This document shows, piece after piece, positions 42,544 through 52,300 of a DNA stretch of 64,000 bases; position 1 is the stretch's first letter; every line of letters begins with the position of its first letter. The notes beneath the pieces were generated by a model. It was given only the letters and a program-made list of their open reading frames with translations, made no database searches and had not been told where the DNA came from. Source of the DNA: an uncultured Christensenella sp. GTDB lineage: Bacteria > Bacillota > Clostridia > Christensenellales > UBA1242. The position numbers and the translations under genes are program-made. Location: NCBI GenBank assembly GCA_910586385.1, contig CAJUGX010000002.1, positions 1-64,000 of the forward strand, given 5' to 3'.

Positions 42544-42572
42544 TTGTCAAACACATCTTTTTGTGTTAGAAT
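42544..42572 (+). promoter_or_regulatory. tRNA-Leu promoter
   Basis: TTGTCA (42544-42549), 17-bp spacer, TAGAAT (42567-42572). Confidence 0.7.
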
Positions 42573-42594
42573 ATACCCGTCACTTGAAATACGC

Positions 42595-42680
42595 GCCGAA
42601 GTGGCGGAATGGCAGACGCACGGGACTCAAAATCCCGCGAGGGCAACTTCATGTGGGTTCGACTCCCACCTTCGGCACCA
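42595..42680 (+). tRNA. tRNA-Leu (anticodon CAA)
   Basis: An 86-nt class II tRNA. The acceptor GCCGAAG pairs with CTTCGGC, the anticodon stem CGGGA/TCCCG encloses CTCAAAA (anticodon CAA, reading UUG), there is a long variable arm, the T loop is TTCGACT and the 3' CCA is encoded. Confidence 0.95.
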
Positions 42681-42681
42681 G

Positions 42682-42709
42682 AAAATCCCATAACGGGATT
42701 TTATTTTTT
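42682..42709 (+). terminator. tRNA-Leu terminator
   Basis: AAAATCCC / GGGATTTT stem followed by a T-rich tail immediately after the CCA. Confidence 0.75.
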
Positions 42710-42776
42710 GTAAATTTATTTGCAGCAAAAAACTATAAACGTAATTTAGAAAGATATATATGAAAATACAATCAAC

Positions 42777-42807
42777 AAAAAAACAAGAATGTATATCTTG
42801 TTTTTTT
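42777..42807. terminator. Bidirectional terminator
   Basis: AAACAAGA / TCTTGTTT stem, seven A before and seven T after, downstream of the DUF3830 gene on the minus strand. Confidence 0.75.
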
Positions 42808-42815
42808 CTCTTATA

Positions 42816-43232
42816 CTAAATTTTTTCTACTCTAATAACTTGAGCGCCCTCTGATTGCAGTTTTACTGCTTCAGCAGCAAACTCTGACAAACCTTTAACA
42901 ATTGAACCAATAGCAGCCCCATTAACAAAGCCTGTAGGTCCAAATGCCCAACCTCTATCATACCAAATATCAAATGCCACAGCATTATTTCCTTGTGGAA
43001 CTATAAGTATTTCTCCAATAGATGGCAAGCAAGTTTCGTTTTCATGTGCATATTCTCGAAAGTTTTGAAGTGTTGTGCAGATTTCACCGCCGCCCCACTT
43101 AGCGTGAATCATCTTCATCTCCATTGGCAAAATCTTCAATAGACTGTTTACAACGACTGGGCATTTATCTTCTCTAAGTTCAGCCGTAGCACTTATTCCT
43201 GATTTTACAAAAGTTATTTTTATCTTTTTCAT
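42816..43232 (-). CDS. DUF3830 family protein (cyclophilin-like fold)
   Basis: A 138-residue protein matching the DUF3830 pattern: SGISATAELREDKCPVVVNSL, then L-P-M-E-M-K-M-I-H-A-K-W-G-G-G-E-I, SIGEILIVP and WAFGPTGFVNG. The family has a cyclophilin-like beta-barrel and unknown function. AAGGAG precedes the ATG. It stands between tRNA-Leu and the exchanger gene. Confidence 0.8.
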   Translation of the reverse strand: MKKIKITFVKSGISATAELREDKCPVVVNSLLKILPMEMKMIHAKWGGGEICTTLQNFREYAHENETCLPSIGEILIVPQGNNAVAFDIWYDRGWAFGPTGFVNGAAIGSIVKGLSEFAAEAVKLQSEGAQVIRVEKI

Positions 43233-43255
43233 TTCAAAATCTCCTTACTTTTCCA

Positions 43256-44327
43256 TCAGAAGCAATAATTTCTTACAATTGCAAATGCGAGGTATGCAAA
43301 ATACATCGCCACAAACACTCCACCCATCCAGCGTCTTGACTTTTGTTTGCTCGTCATGCAAATCACAGAGAAAACAATTGTGCAGCCAGCGAGGATAAGC
43401 AAATCCCACAAAATTGGTGTTGACACTGGCACTTGGGTAATCGTACCAACTGAACCCAAAATCAATGCAATGTTGAAAATGTTTGAGCCAATGATGTTTC
43501 CAAGAGCCATCTCGTTTTCGCCTTTCATTGATGCTGTGATGCTTGTTGCAAGTTCTGGCAAGCTTGTCCCCATTGCGACAACAGTGAGTCCAACAAGCGC
43601 CTCACTCATCCCAATCTTCAGCGCCAAGAATTGAGCAGTTGATGACACACTCTGCGCCAAAGACAACAGCACCAAGCCCAAAGATGATGAAGAGCACAAT
43701 TTGCCAAATTTTGAGGTCTTTCTTCACTTTGACTTTTTTCTTCTTGCGTTTTGAGGTGCCTTCTTCCTCAATGGCTTCTGCCTCAGGTTCTTTTTTCAAC
43801 TCTTCAAGTTTTTCTTTGAGCTCTGGATTTTCGTACATAAGTTGATGTTCTTTCTTTGCATTCATGATTGTCATTGTCATATAAGCAACCAAAGCAAGCA
43901 AGAAGATGATGCTCTCAGTCCTCGAAACAACATTTCCACTTGCACCATTCAAAATGACATCTGCACTAAACAAAAGCAAAAGCAATGTGATTCCAAGCAT
44001 AAATGGGAAATCAAGTTTCTTTGTAGACCTTTTGATTGGCACTGGTTTGATGAGCATAACAATCCCCATGATAAGAAGCATGTTCATCATGTTTGAACCA
44101 ATAACATTTCCCACAGCCATGTCGACATTGTGCTTAAACGCACTTGCAAGGCTGACAGAAAGCTCTGGCAAACTTGTGCCGATTGCAACAATTGTGAGAC
44201 CAATCAACATTGCAGAGAGCTTAAATCTTTTTGCAACGGCACTTGCCCCTTCAACAAAGAAGTCTGCCCCCTTTATCAAGAGCACCATTCCAATGATCAA
44301 AAACAAAATGTTCAAAAAAATACTCAT
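43256..44327 (-). pseudogene. Calcium/sodium antiporter (YrbG/CaCA family), frameshifted
   Basis: Two overlapping frames give one exchanger of about 355 residues. The first part (44327-43602 frame) has the alpha-1 repeat LTIVAIGTSLPELSVSLASA and VIGSNMMNMLL, then a charged cytosolic loop rich in K and E. The second frame (43699-43256) has the alpha-2 repeat LTVVAMGTSLPELATSI and IIGSNIFNIALILG. Alignment to the family switches frame after FGAECVIN at about 43633-43648 into TAQFLALKIGMSEA, consistent with a net gain of one or loss of two bases. It is a cation exchanger of the membrane, broken by mutation or by an assembly error. The start follows AAAGG. Confidence 0.8.
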
Positions 44328-44425
44328 ATTTTCAACCTTTCCAAATTATTTCATTTTTATTATATAAAATCTTCCCCATCTTTCGCAAGGAAAAGAACGA
44401 AAAATGTCTAAAACAATCAAATATT

Positions 44426-44455
44426 TTGACTTAAAAATTGAAAACATGCTAAAAT
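44426..44455 (+). promoter_or_regulatory. Promoter giving a leaderless HD-hydrolase mRNA
   Basis: TTGACT (44426-44431), 18-bp spacer, TGC-TAAAAT (44450-44455), then 5 nt to ATG at 44461. Confidence 0.55.
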
Positions 44456-44460
44456 TAAAT

Positions 44461-45066
44461 ATGGACAAAACCTACAAGTATCTTTACAAAAAAGCAAAAC
44501 AAATTTACAAAGGTGAGCCAACCGGTCATGATTTTTCTCACATAAAAAGATGTCTCAAAAATGCCAAAAAGATTCAAAAAGCTGAAGGCGGCGACAAAAA
44601 TGTCATTATGATTGCGGTGCTCTTTCATGACATTCATCGTGTTATGTCAACAAAAGAGAAATACGTACCAGCACCAGAGTCAATCCCTTATGTAAGGCAA
44701 TTGTTGACTGAAGAGAAAGACCTTCATCTTGACGATAAGACTTTGGAAAAGATTTTGTATATCATCAAAGAGCATGACAACAAATCATTTGATGTCACAA
44801 TCCCAACAGAGTTGATGGTCTTGCAAGACGCTGATATCTTGGACGCAATAGGAAAGATTGGTCTCAAACGAACAAAAACTTATTGCATAAATCGAAAAAT
44901 ACCTTTCTATGATGGAAGATATCCACTTGACATCTCAGATTATGTACCAAACATAAAACCTTATTCCACCACCCACTATGTCTATCGAACCATGCTCCCA
45001 GAAATGAAATTTATCAAAACAAAAACTGGCAAGGCGACAAAGCAAGCCGCTCCAAAAGTTTGTTGA
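44461..45066 (+). CDS. HD-domain phosphohydrolase
   Basis: A 201-residue HD protein: GHDFSHIKRCLKNA (first His and H-D), VLFHDIHR (H-D) and IIKEHDN then VLQDADILDAIG (final Asp), the metal-binding H...HD...D set of small yhdB/YedJ-like phosphohydrolases. The start is placed at 44461 because a good promoter lies just upstream and the conserved region begins with MDKTYKYLYKKA. An ATG at 44404 has AAGGA 12 nt upstream but would precede that promoter, so it remains an alternative. Substrate unknown. Confidence 0.75.
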   Translation: MDKTYKYLYKKAKQIYKGEPTGHDFSHIKRCLKNAKKIQKAEGGDKNVIMIAVLFHDIHRVMSTKEKYVPAPESIPYVRQLLTEEKDLHLDDKTLEKILYIIKEHDNKSFDVTIPTELMVLQDADILDAIGKIGLKRTKTYCINRKIPFYDGRYPLDISDYVPNIKPYSTTHYVYRTMLPEMKFIKTKTGKATKQAAPKVC

Positions 45067-45094
45067 GAGAAACAGCAAAAAAGCAGGCTACACA

Positions 45095-45130
45095 AAATAA
45101 AGCGAGGCGAAAATTCCACCTCGCTTTTTC
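45095..45130. terminator. Bidirectional terminator
   Basis: AAAGCGAGG / CCTCGCTTT stem with an 11-nt loop between convergent genes ending at 45066 and 45165. Confidence 0.8.
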
Positions 45131-45164
45131 ATTGTATCTTTTCAGTCAGTCACCTTTGCCCAAA

Positions 45165-46118
45165 TTAAAACAAATTCAACACTTCTTGCAAACATTCGTC
45201 AATGACAACATTCTTGCTTCTCCAAATTTTGAGCATATCATAAATTTTTCTCACACGCTCAACATTTTTTGGATTGATTTTTTCCAAGACTCTCTTCTCC
45301 CCATTTGGACAAACTTCATCATGAAAAACTGCTTCCAAAACATTTGCAATCTCAAAACATACATATTGAACATTGTTTATTGAGGTATATGAGTTTTTCA
45401 ATTTGTCTTCAAACTCTTTTGCCATAGGCACTTTCAGATTTTTCTCTTCTATGATTTGTCTGATAAGTGAAGTCGTGAAGATATAGAAAATGCTTGAAGT
45501 TGTCCCGCCATTGCCACCAAACTTAATTTCGTTTTCATATTTGTTTCTATAGTGTACGACAAACTCATCTTTGTTTCTGTAGTCATAATACATACCGCCG
45601 TAATTTGTCATAGGCAAAAGATTTATGACATATCTTCTGTCAGTGTTGATTTGATAGAAGTCTTCAAACTTTGCCAAGACATCTGCCTTGAATGTCTCCT
45701 TGAATTCTGATATCCACTTCTCATAAGTTTTTGTGTGTTCTTCAAAAAACTTTTCAAATCCACTTTCATTGACGAAGTCCTTGACTGACACCAAAAACTC
45801 CAAAACAATCGGACTTGATTTCAATCTGCTTTTGAAAGGATACTCAAGCAACTCGCCAACTGAAAAATCTTCAGTCAATTGCATGACAAGCACATATGGC
45901 GCATCATAGCAAAAGTTTTGTTTCTCAACAATCTCATTGAGCAGCGCAACCGCCTTATGATTTGAGAACTTTGAAAAGCTTTTGAAAACTTCGTTTACAT
46001 AAGGTATATCTCTGTTGTAGTTTATCAAATTTGGATATTCCTTTCGATAGTTTGAGATGTACAAAAGCACACTCATCACTTCTGTTCTTTTATCAATACA
46101 AATCTCAATATTTCTCAT
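45165..46118 (-). CDS. DUF4932-like protein
   Basis: A 317-residue protein similar to the DUF4932 family: DKRTEVMSVLLYISNYR, PYVNEVFKSFSKFSNHKAVALLNE, FCYDAPYVLVMQLTED, RYVINLLPMTNYGG and SSIFYIFTTSL. Some members carry protease-like motifs, but an HExxH is not visible here. There is no signal peptide. The ATG at 46118 follows GGGAGGGAG by 8 nt. It begins 4 bp after the ArsR-like regulator gene, so the two form an operon; the regulator probably controls it. Confidence 0.65.
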   Translation of the reverse strand: MRNIEICIDKRTEVMSVLLYISNYRKEYPNLINYNRDIPYVNEVFKSFSKFSNHKAVALLNEIVEKQNFCYDAPYVLVMQLTEDFSVGELLEYPFKSRLKSSPIVLEFLVSVKDFVNESGFEKFFEEHTKTYEKWISEFKETFKADVLAKFEDFYQINTDRRYVINLLPMTNYGGMYYDYRNKDEFVVHYRNKYENEIKFGGNGGTTSSIFYIFTTSLIRQIIEEKNLKVPMAKEFEDKLKNSYTSINNVQYVCFEIANVLEAVFHDEVCPNGEKRVLEKINPKNVERVRKIYDMLKIWRSKNVVIDECLQEVLNLF

Positions 46119-46122
46119 AATC

Positions 46123-46617
46123 TTACTCCCTCCCTTCAAAAATTTGTGATACACCCAAAATCACAAAGAGCACACAAGAAACAGACTTTCCAGAAATCGA
46201 ATATTTTTCATTGTTTTTTCTGATGATTCCCAACTTCTCCAAAAATGAAAGATGATGATATACTTTTCCAGTTGTGGAGAAATTCAAAATTTCCATAATC
46301 TCTTTTGCCGTAAGTGATTTTTTCAAAAGCAACTTTATGATGTCCAGTCTTTCTTCGCTTGAAAATGCATCAATCACTTGCGCAAGGTCCTTCGAATTCA
46401 TCTTCAAAATGTTTGATATTGACACATCTCCACCAAATTTTGCACCGATTTGTCCATCTGGTGACTCATACTTGCCACAATATGACAACATGCCGACTTT
46501 CATCCCCGCTGGATTTGACTTTTCGCTCCGGTTGCTTTTTGCCACACTCTCTCCGCCTTCCAAACGAGCAAGCCTCTCTTCCAATTTTGCAAGCCTTTCT
46601 TCCAATTTATTTTCCAA
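46123..46617 (-). CDS. ArsR-like winged-helix transcriptional regulator with coiled-coil N terminus
   Basis: A 164-residue protein. The N terminus (MENKLEERLAKLEERLARLEG) is a predicted coiled coil. The winged helix (about 75-145) has SSEERLDIIKLLLKKSLTAKEIMEILNFSTTGKVYHHLSFLEKLGIIRK, the ArsR-type helix-turn-helix and wing. The start is TTG (46617) with AGGAGG 7 nt upstream; a GTG two codons earlier abuts the Shine-Dalgarno. It is first of the operon with the DUF4932-like gene. The inducer is unknown; no clear metal-binding Cys cluster is present. Confidence 0.75.
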   Translation of the reverse strand: MENKLEERLAKLEERLARLEGGESVAKSNRSEKSNPAGMKVGMLSYCGKYESPDGQIGAKFGGDVSISNILKMNSKDLAQVIDAFSSEERLDIIKLLLKKSLTAKEIMEILNFSTTGKVYHHLSFLEKLGIIRKNNEKYSISGKSVSCVLFVILGVSQIFEGRE

Positions 46618-46649
46618 CTTCACCCCTCCTTTTCAATTACGCTGTTATG

Positions 46650-46680
46650 TGTTTACGTAATTTCGTAATTATAATACTGC
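46650..46680. promoter_or_regulatory. Putative operator of the ArsR-like regulator
   Basis: TTACGTAA followed by CGTAATT makes repeated CGTAATT words overlapping a TATAAT -10 (minus strand), with one inverted AATTACG copy nearer the start codon. Repeats over a regulator's own promoter suggest autoregulation. Confidence 0.4.
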
Positions 46681-46720
46681 AAATTCTCTCCGATGTCAAC
46701 ACTTTTCAAGAAAATTTTTC

Positions 46721-46763
46721 AAAAAAAAGAAGAAAACCGAACTCACTCGCTCAATTTTCTTCT
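46721..46763 (-). terminator. Terminator of the LemA/DUF3137 operon
   Basis: AGAAGAAAA / TTTTCTTCT stem with an 18-nt loop and eight T on the minus strand. Confidence 0.7.
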
Positions 46764-46771
46764 CAAAAAAA

Positions 46772-47722
46772 CTATATCTTGAATACTTTGTTGTTTGATT
46801 TGATTTCGTTTACGATTGCCAAAAGCAATGCCACATCGTCATAAATTTCATTAAAAACATCATCATTCAGTCCATTTTTTGTCTTTCCAAACTCAAAAAG
46901 ATTGAATCCTGGGAATCCAAAATAAAGGTGATTTCCAAACAGAGAAATCTTGACACTTCTCGTCATTTCTTTCAACTTGACAAGTTTTTGCATCATGGTT
47001 GGAGTCAAAATACAGAGAGCCTCAACTTTGTCATTTGTGAAGACTTGAAAACTTTTGTTGAAAGACACGTCCTCAAGTTTGAACTTCTTTACACCTGAAA
47101 TGCTGCTGTTTATCGCAAGTCGACACTTAAACTCAAATGGGAAATGCACAGCACAGAACGTACCAGAATAAACTGTCACATCATGTTTGTTTCCGTCACT
47201 ATCCGTTTCTTCTCTTGTCACCCTCAAATCGCATGCTCGAAATGGAACACCTGATCTTTTTCCGTTGTCTTTTGGAATGTCGACGTCAATGAGATCCTCA
47301 CCTTTGTAGTCATCAAATGAGCCAGCAAATCCAGAATTTTTGAAATCTCCCTCTGGCAAATATCCATCAATCGAAAAAGAATTCAACTGATCTCCTATCA
47401 AAAATTCCAAAAGTTTTGGCACTTTTGCTTCTCTCAACTTCTCGAGTTTATTTTTCTCAAGTATTTTTGTAATTGCGGTTGTAACGATGAAAGCCATAAG
47501 GCACAGCATAGGCACAACCATCACTGTCACCATCCCCCCTGACTTCATATCATTGGAACTAGACAAATTGATTGCAAGAACAAGGATTGCAACAAATGCC
47601 TCAATTGCCCAGAGAATATATCTGACTATTCTTATTTTTTTGACAGATTGATTGTAGGAGGACTTGTCTTCTTCAGAGAAAAGTGTTTTCTTATATTCAT
47701 CGAACTCTTCTTTTGAAACCAT
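46772..47722 (-). CDS. DUF3137 domain membrane protein
   Basis: A 316-residue protein with two N-terminal transmembrane helices (VRYILWAIEAFVAILVLAI and VTVMVVPMLCLMAFIVTTAI) and a soluble DUF3137 domain with FRACDLRVTREE, TVYSGTFCAVHFPF and CILTPTMMQKLVKL. GAGGAAG precedes the ATG, 2 bp after the LemA stop. LemA-DUF3137 pairs are common in Bacillota. Function unknown; envelope-related by location. Confidence 0.8.
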   Translation of the reverse strand: MVSKEEFDEYKKTLFSEEDKSSYNQSVKKIRIVRYILWAIEAFVAILVLAINLSSSNDMKSGGMVTVMVVPMLCLMAFIVTTAITKILEKNKLEKLREAKVPKLLEFLIGDQLNSFSIDGYLPEGDFKNSGFAGSFDDYKGEDLIDVDIPKDNGKRSGVPFRACDLRVTREETDSDGNKHDVTVYSGTFCAVHFPFEFKCRLAINSSISGVKKFKLEDVSFNKSFQVFTNDKVEALCILTPTMMQKLVKLKEMTRSVKISLFGNHLYFGFPGFNLFEFGKTKNGLNDDVFNEIYDDVALLLAIVNEIKSNNKVFKI

Positions 47723-47724
47723 AT

Positions 47725-48390
47725 TTATTCTTCCTCACTCTCAAGAGTCACTTTTGTGACCATCTTTTCCGCAGTGTCAATCTTAAAAAGTTCCATCCTT
47801 ACAAAACCAAAAGACTTTGAAAAGAGTGTGTTTGGAAACTTCTCAATCAAAGTGTTGTACTCATTGACATTCATGTCATAAATTCTTCTTGATGCAGCGA
47901 TTCTGTCTTCAATGTCAGAAAGTTGTTCCATCAAGTCCTTGAACAAAACCCCGCTCTTGAGTTTTGGATAATCCTCAGCAATTGCAATGATGCTCTTCAT
48001 CATTGGAACAGCCTTGTTTGCATACTCAACCCTTTCTTTCTCGTCAGTGGACTGCATTGCAGCATTTCTAAGTTTTGCGATTGACTTAAACACTTTTTCC
48101 TCGTGCTTTGTATACCCCTTCACAGTCTCAACCAAATTTGGGATAAGATCAAATCTCATCTTGAGTTGGATATCAATAAGCGCCATGCTCTCTTTGACTT
48201 TGTTACGATAGTAAACCATGTTGTTGTAAAATACGATGACCATAATTGAAAGGATAAAGAAGATTCCTGCAATTACGAAAAAGGCTATCGCAGCAGCACT
48301 GGAAACCATAGTCATCACACCACCAATCACTGCAAACAGAACGAATGAGAAAATCATTCCAAAAATCCAAAATTTACTTCCTTTGCTCAT
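47725..48390 (-). CDS. LemA family protein
   Basis: A 221-residue LemA protein. Two N-terminal hydrophobic segments lead into the helical LemA core: FYNNMVYYRNKVKESMALIDIQLKMRFDLIPNLVETVKGY, KHEEKVFKSIAKLR and NEYNTLIEKFPNTLF. LemA proteins are membrane-anchored helical proteins of uncertain role. AGGAG precedes the ATG. It is first in the operon with DUF3137. Confidence 0.88.
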   Translation of the reverse strand: MSKGSKFWIFGMIFSFVLFAVIGGVMTMVSSAAAIAFFVIAGIFFILSIMVIVFYNNMVYYRNKVKESMALIDIQLKMRFDLIPNLVETVKGYTKHEEKVFKSIAKLRNAAMQSTDEKERVEYANKAVPMMKSIIAIAEDYPKLKSGVLFKDLMEQLSDIEDRIAASRRIYDMNVNEYNTLIEKFPNTLFSKSFGFVRMELFKIDTAEKMVTKVTLESEEE

Positions 48391-48456
48391 AGAACAGTCT
48401 CCTATAATTTATTATATCAAAAAAATCTTTTTCGACAAAATATTTCATATAAATTG

Positions 48457-48494
48457 CAAAAAGACGAACGCCCTATTATGAGCATTCGTCTTTA
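48457..48494 (-). terminator. Terminator of the HAD gene
   Basis: AAAGACGAA / TTCGTCTTT stem, overlapping the stop codon of the HAD gene. Confidence 0.7.
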
Positions 48495-49223
48495 TTTCAC
48501 CTTTTGTGGTGCAGGCAAACATAAGCCTTTAGAGATGAAATTTTTTAACGCTTTTTCCTTAAGACTCTCAACCATCTTCACTGCATCATTTCTCTTCTGA
48601 TTTTCCAACTTAAAGAATTCTCCAATGCCCTTCCAAGATGAAAACTCATTTACAGGAGCACGTTTTAATCTATTTTTACATGTCGATTTCGACTCCTTCT
48701 TTATTTCAGAAAAAAGCTTTTTTCTCTTCGCAGTTTTATCTTTTTTTGTGCCAGGTTTGAAGCAAAGCGACTTAACATCAGTGTTTTTTGCAAGGCTCTT
48801 GCAAAGAGTTTTGGTGTTGTCAATTAAATAGTCAATACCTTCGCGCTTTGCATATTCCTCTTTGTTTGTGCATCCAAGCACAAGTTTGTCATATTTGATA
48901 CCGTGATTTTCCAAACTTATAATAGTCAATGCAACAATAGGCCTTATGTTTGGTCTGTTTGAAAGGAGCTGAACTTCAAAACCAAGTTCTTGAAGTTCAT
49001 TGATTGTCTCAACAGCATCTGGATAAGTGAAATAAAATTTTGGATTGAGCAATCTAAAAATTTTGTTTGCTTTCGACTGTTTAATAGTTGCTGTGCGCTC
49101 AATCTCAAAAAATTTCAGTTTTTTCTTTCTATTCCAAGGCAAAAGGTTGAAAAGAGTATAGCAAAGGCTCTTGCAATTAAACAATGTTTTATCCAAATCA
49201 ACAGCAGCTATTCTTTTTTCCAT
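48492..49223 (-). CDS. HAD-superfamily hydrolase
   Basis: A 243-residue protein. Motif I is AVDLDKTLFN (nucleophile D-x-D), motif II is LLSNRP, and YLIDN supplies the later acidic residue. The cap (about 20-75) has YTLFNLLPWNRKKK. The C-terminal 90 residues are lysine-rich and unrecognised. The ATG lies 7 nt after a -10 box with no Shine-Dalgarno. A small-molecule or polynucleotide phosphatase role is possible. Confidence 0.72.
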   Translation of the reverse strand: MEKRIAAVDLDKTLFNCKSLCYTLFNLLPWNRKKKLKFFEIERTATIKQSKANKIFRLLNPKFYFTYPDAVETINELQELGFEVQLLSNRPNIRPIVALTIISLENHGIKYDKLVLGCTNKEEYAKREGIDYLIDNTKTLCKSLAKNTDVKSLCFKPGTKKDKTAKRKKLFSEIKKESKSTCKNRLKRAPVNEFSSWKGIGEFFKLENQKRNDAVKMVESLKEKALKNFISKGLCLPAPQKVK

Positions 49224-49230
49224 AATGCTT

Positions 49231-49259
49231 ATGATACCATTTCTTTCTCAAAAATTCAA
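49231..49259 (-). promoter_or_regulatory. Promoter giving a leaderless HAD mRNA
   Basis: Minus strand TTGAAT (49254-49259), 17-bp spacer, TGG-TATCAT (-10 at 49231-49236), then 7 nt to ATG at 49223. Confidence 0.55.
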
Positions 49260-49268
49260 CCACAATTT

Positions 49269-49301
49269 GAAAAAAAAGACCGAAAATTCAGTCTTTTTTT
49301 A
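49269..49301. terminator. Terminator of rpoBC
   Basis: AAAAAAAGAC / GTCTTTTTTT stem with a 10-nt loop, 40 bp after the rpoC stop. Confidence 0.8.
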
Positions 49302-49340
49302 TCGCATTATTCAATCAAAATGTTTTGCGTCAAACTTTGC

Positions 49341-52300
49341 TTACTCAGCAACTGTTTCTTCAGTGTCAACTTTCACAGGGACAACTGTTCTGTATTTCTT
49401 AAGACCAGTTCCAGCAGGAATAAGTTTTCCGATAATAACATTTTCTTTGATACCAATCAAATTGTCAACTTTGCCCTTAAGCGCAGCATCTGTCAACACT
49501 CTTGAAGTCTCTTGGAAGGAAGATGCCGACAAGAAACTTTCTGTTGAAAGAGAGGCCTTTGTAATACCAAGAAGGATTCTTCTTGCAATTGCAGGCCTTC
49601 CGCCCTCTCTGAGAACTCTCTCATTTTCTTCTTCACACTTAGAAATGTCAACAACATCTCCAGTAAGAAGATTCGTATCTCCAGAATCCTCAATTTTTAC
49701 TTTCTTGAGCATCTGTCTGATGATAATTTCAATATGCTTGTCATTAACCTTAACATCTTGACTTCTATAAACAGAAATGACTTCTGTAAGCAAGTATTGT
49801 TGAAGTCCTTTAAGACCCTTTGTGACAAGAAGATCAGATGGGTTGATTGCTCCGGCAGTAAGTTGTGTACCAGGCTCAACATTTTCGCCATTCTTAACCT
49901 TGAGAACTGCAGGTTTTCTAACCTCATAATCAATGTCACCTTCACCAGTGATGATTGTGATTTGATATGTCTTTGCGTCTTCTTTAATTTTGACTTTTCC
50001 TGAAACCTCAGCAAGCAAACATTCACCTTTTGGTCTTCTTGCTTCAAAGATTTCCTCAACTCTAGGAAGACCTTGAGTGATGTCGGCAGCAACGGCAGCA
50101 CCACCAGTGTGGAAAGTTCTCATAGTGAGCTGTGTACCAGGTTCACCAATTGATTGAGCAGCGATGATACCAACGGCTTCACCAAGAGTAACCATATCTT
50201 TTCCAGCCATGCTTCTTCCATAACATTTTGCACAAACACCATGTTTGCATCGGCAAGTAATAAGAGATCTGATTTCAACTTCTTTGATGCCAGCCTTGAC
50301 AACAGCTTGGGACTGAGCTTTTGAAATCATTGTGTTTGCAGGTACGATAACCTCTTTTGTCTTTGGATCAACGATGTCGTTTACTGCAACTCTTCCATAG
50401 ATTCTTTCATCAAGAGTCTCTTGAACAAATCCGTCAGAAACGAGGTCAGAAACCACAACCCCCTTAACCTTCTCGCCAGCATCTTCAAAACAGTCTTCAG
50501 TTGTGATGACAATATCTTGTGCGATGTCGACAAGTCTTCTTGTCAAATAACCAGAGTCCGCTGTCTTAAGCGCTGTATCTGACAAACCTTTTCTCGAACC
50601 ACGAGAGTTGATGAAGTATTCGATTGGAGTCAAACCTTGCTTGAATGAAGATTTGATTGGGGTGTCGTTCTTGACACCGGAAGCTGTCGCCTTAATACCA
50701 ATCATACCACAGTCTTGGTTCAACTGAACGGCGTTACCACGAGCGCCCGAACCAACCATCAAGTTGAATGGATTGAATTTGTCCATATCCTTCACAACAG
50801 CATTTTGCACTTGTTGTGTTGCCTCGTTCCAGATAACGACGTTTTCATTGACTTTTTCATCAGCAGTGATAAGACCACGCCTCAAGAGTTTCTCATTTTC
50901 CAAAACTTTTGACTCTGCTTCTTTCAAGATTTCTGCTTTTTCTGCAGGCTCTTGAATGTCATAGATGTTTACTGAAACTGAAGCCAAAGTTGAATATTTG
51001 TATCCGAGTTCTTTGATTCTGTCAACAAGTTTAGAACATTCTGTTGTGCCAAACTTGTCATAACAATCAGCAACAAGTTTTCCCAAATCCTTTTTCTTGA
51101 CCTCTTTGTTGATTTCAAGTTCGCAGATGTTGTCTGGATTGCTTCTGTCAACATAGCCAAGGTTTTGAGGAATGATGTTGTTAAACAAGATTCTTCCTGC
51201 CGAAGTTGTGATTCTCTTTGTGTATGTTTTTCCGTCAACTTCTTTTGAAAGTCTGACAGTGATTTCTGCTTGCAAATCCAAGTTTTTGGTTTGATAAGCA
51301 TAGATAACTTCATTTTTTGATGCGAAGATAGAGCCTTCACCCTTTGCACCAGGTCTGATGAGCGTCAAATAATAACATCCAAGCACAACGTCCTGTGCAG
51401 GAGTCACGATTGGCTCACCATCAGCAAGTTTGAGGATATTGTTTGAAGCGAGCATAAGCATTCTTGCTTCAGTTCTTGCATCGATAGAAAGTGGAATATG
51501 AACCGGCATCTGGTCACCATCGAAGTCAGCGTTGAACGCAGCGCAGACAGATGGGTGCAATTTGATTGCTCTTCCTTCAACAAGGACAGGTTCAAATGCT
51601 TGAACTGAAAGTCTGTGAAGTGTAGGGGCTCTGTTGAGTAGCACTGGATGATCCTTAATTACATCAGCGAGCACATCCCAAACGATTGGTTTTTCTCTTT
51701 CAATCATTCTTTTTGCACTCTTGATATTGTTTGATTCATTCAAATCAATAAGTCTGTTTATGATAAATGGTTTGAAAAGTTCGAGAGCCATTTCTTTTGG
51801 AAGACCACATTGATACATTTTGAGTTCTGGTCCGACAACGATAACAGAACGTCCAGAGTAGTCAACACGCTTACCCAAAAGGTTTTGTCTGAAACGACCT
51901 TGCTTTCCGCCAAGCATAGCAGTGAGTGATTTCAAATCTCTTTGTTTTGAACCTTGAACAGGTTTTCCACGCTTTCCATTGTCAATCAAGTTGTCGACAG
52001 ATTCTTGAAGCATTCTCTTTTCGTTTCTTACGATGACGTCAGGAGCGCCAAGTTCCATCAACTTCTTCAAACGGTTGTTTCTGTTGATAACACGTCTGTA
52101 CAAATCGTTCAAATCGCTTGTTGCGTATCTTCCCCCATCCAATGGAACCATTGGTCTGAGTTCTGGTGGAATGACAGGCACAACATCCAAAACCATCCAA
52201 GTTGGGTTGTTTCCACTCTTTCTGAAAGACTCAACAACATCCAATTTCTTGGCAGCTTTGATTTTTCTTTGACCTTTTGCAGTCTTAAGTTCTTCCTTAA

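Noticed and set aside
43602..43699. Programmed ribosomal frameshift in the exchanger
   Set aside because: No slippery heptamer or downstream pseudoknot is apparent, and exchanger families are not known to use one.
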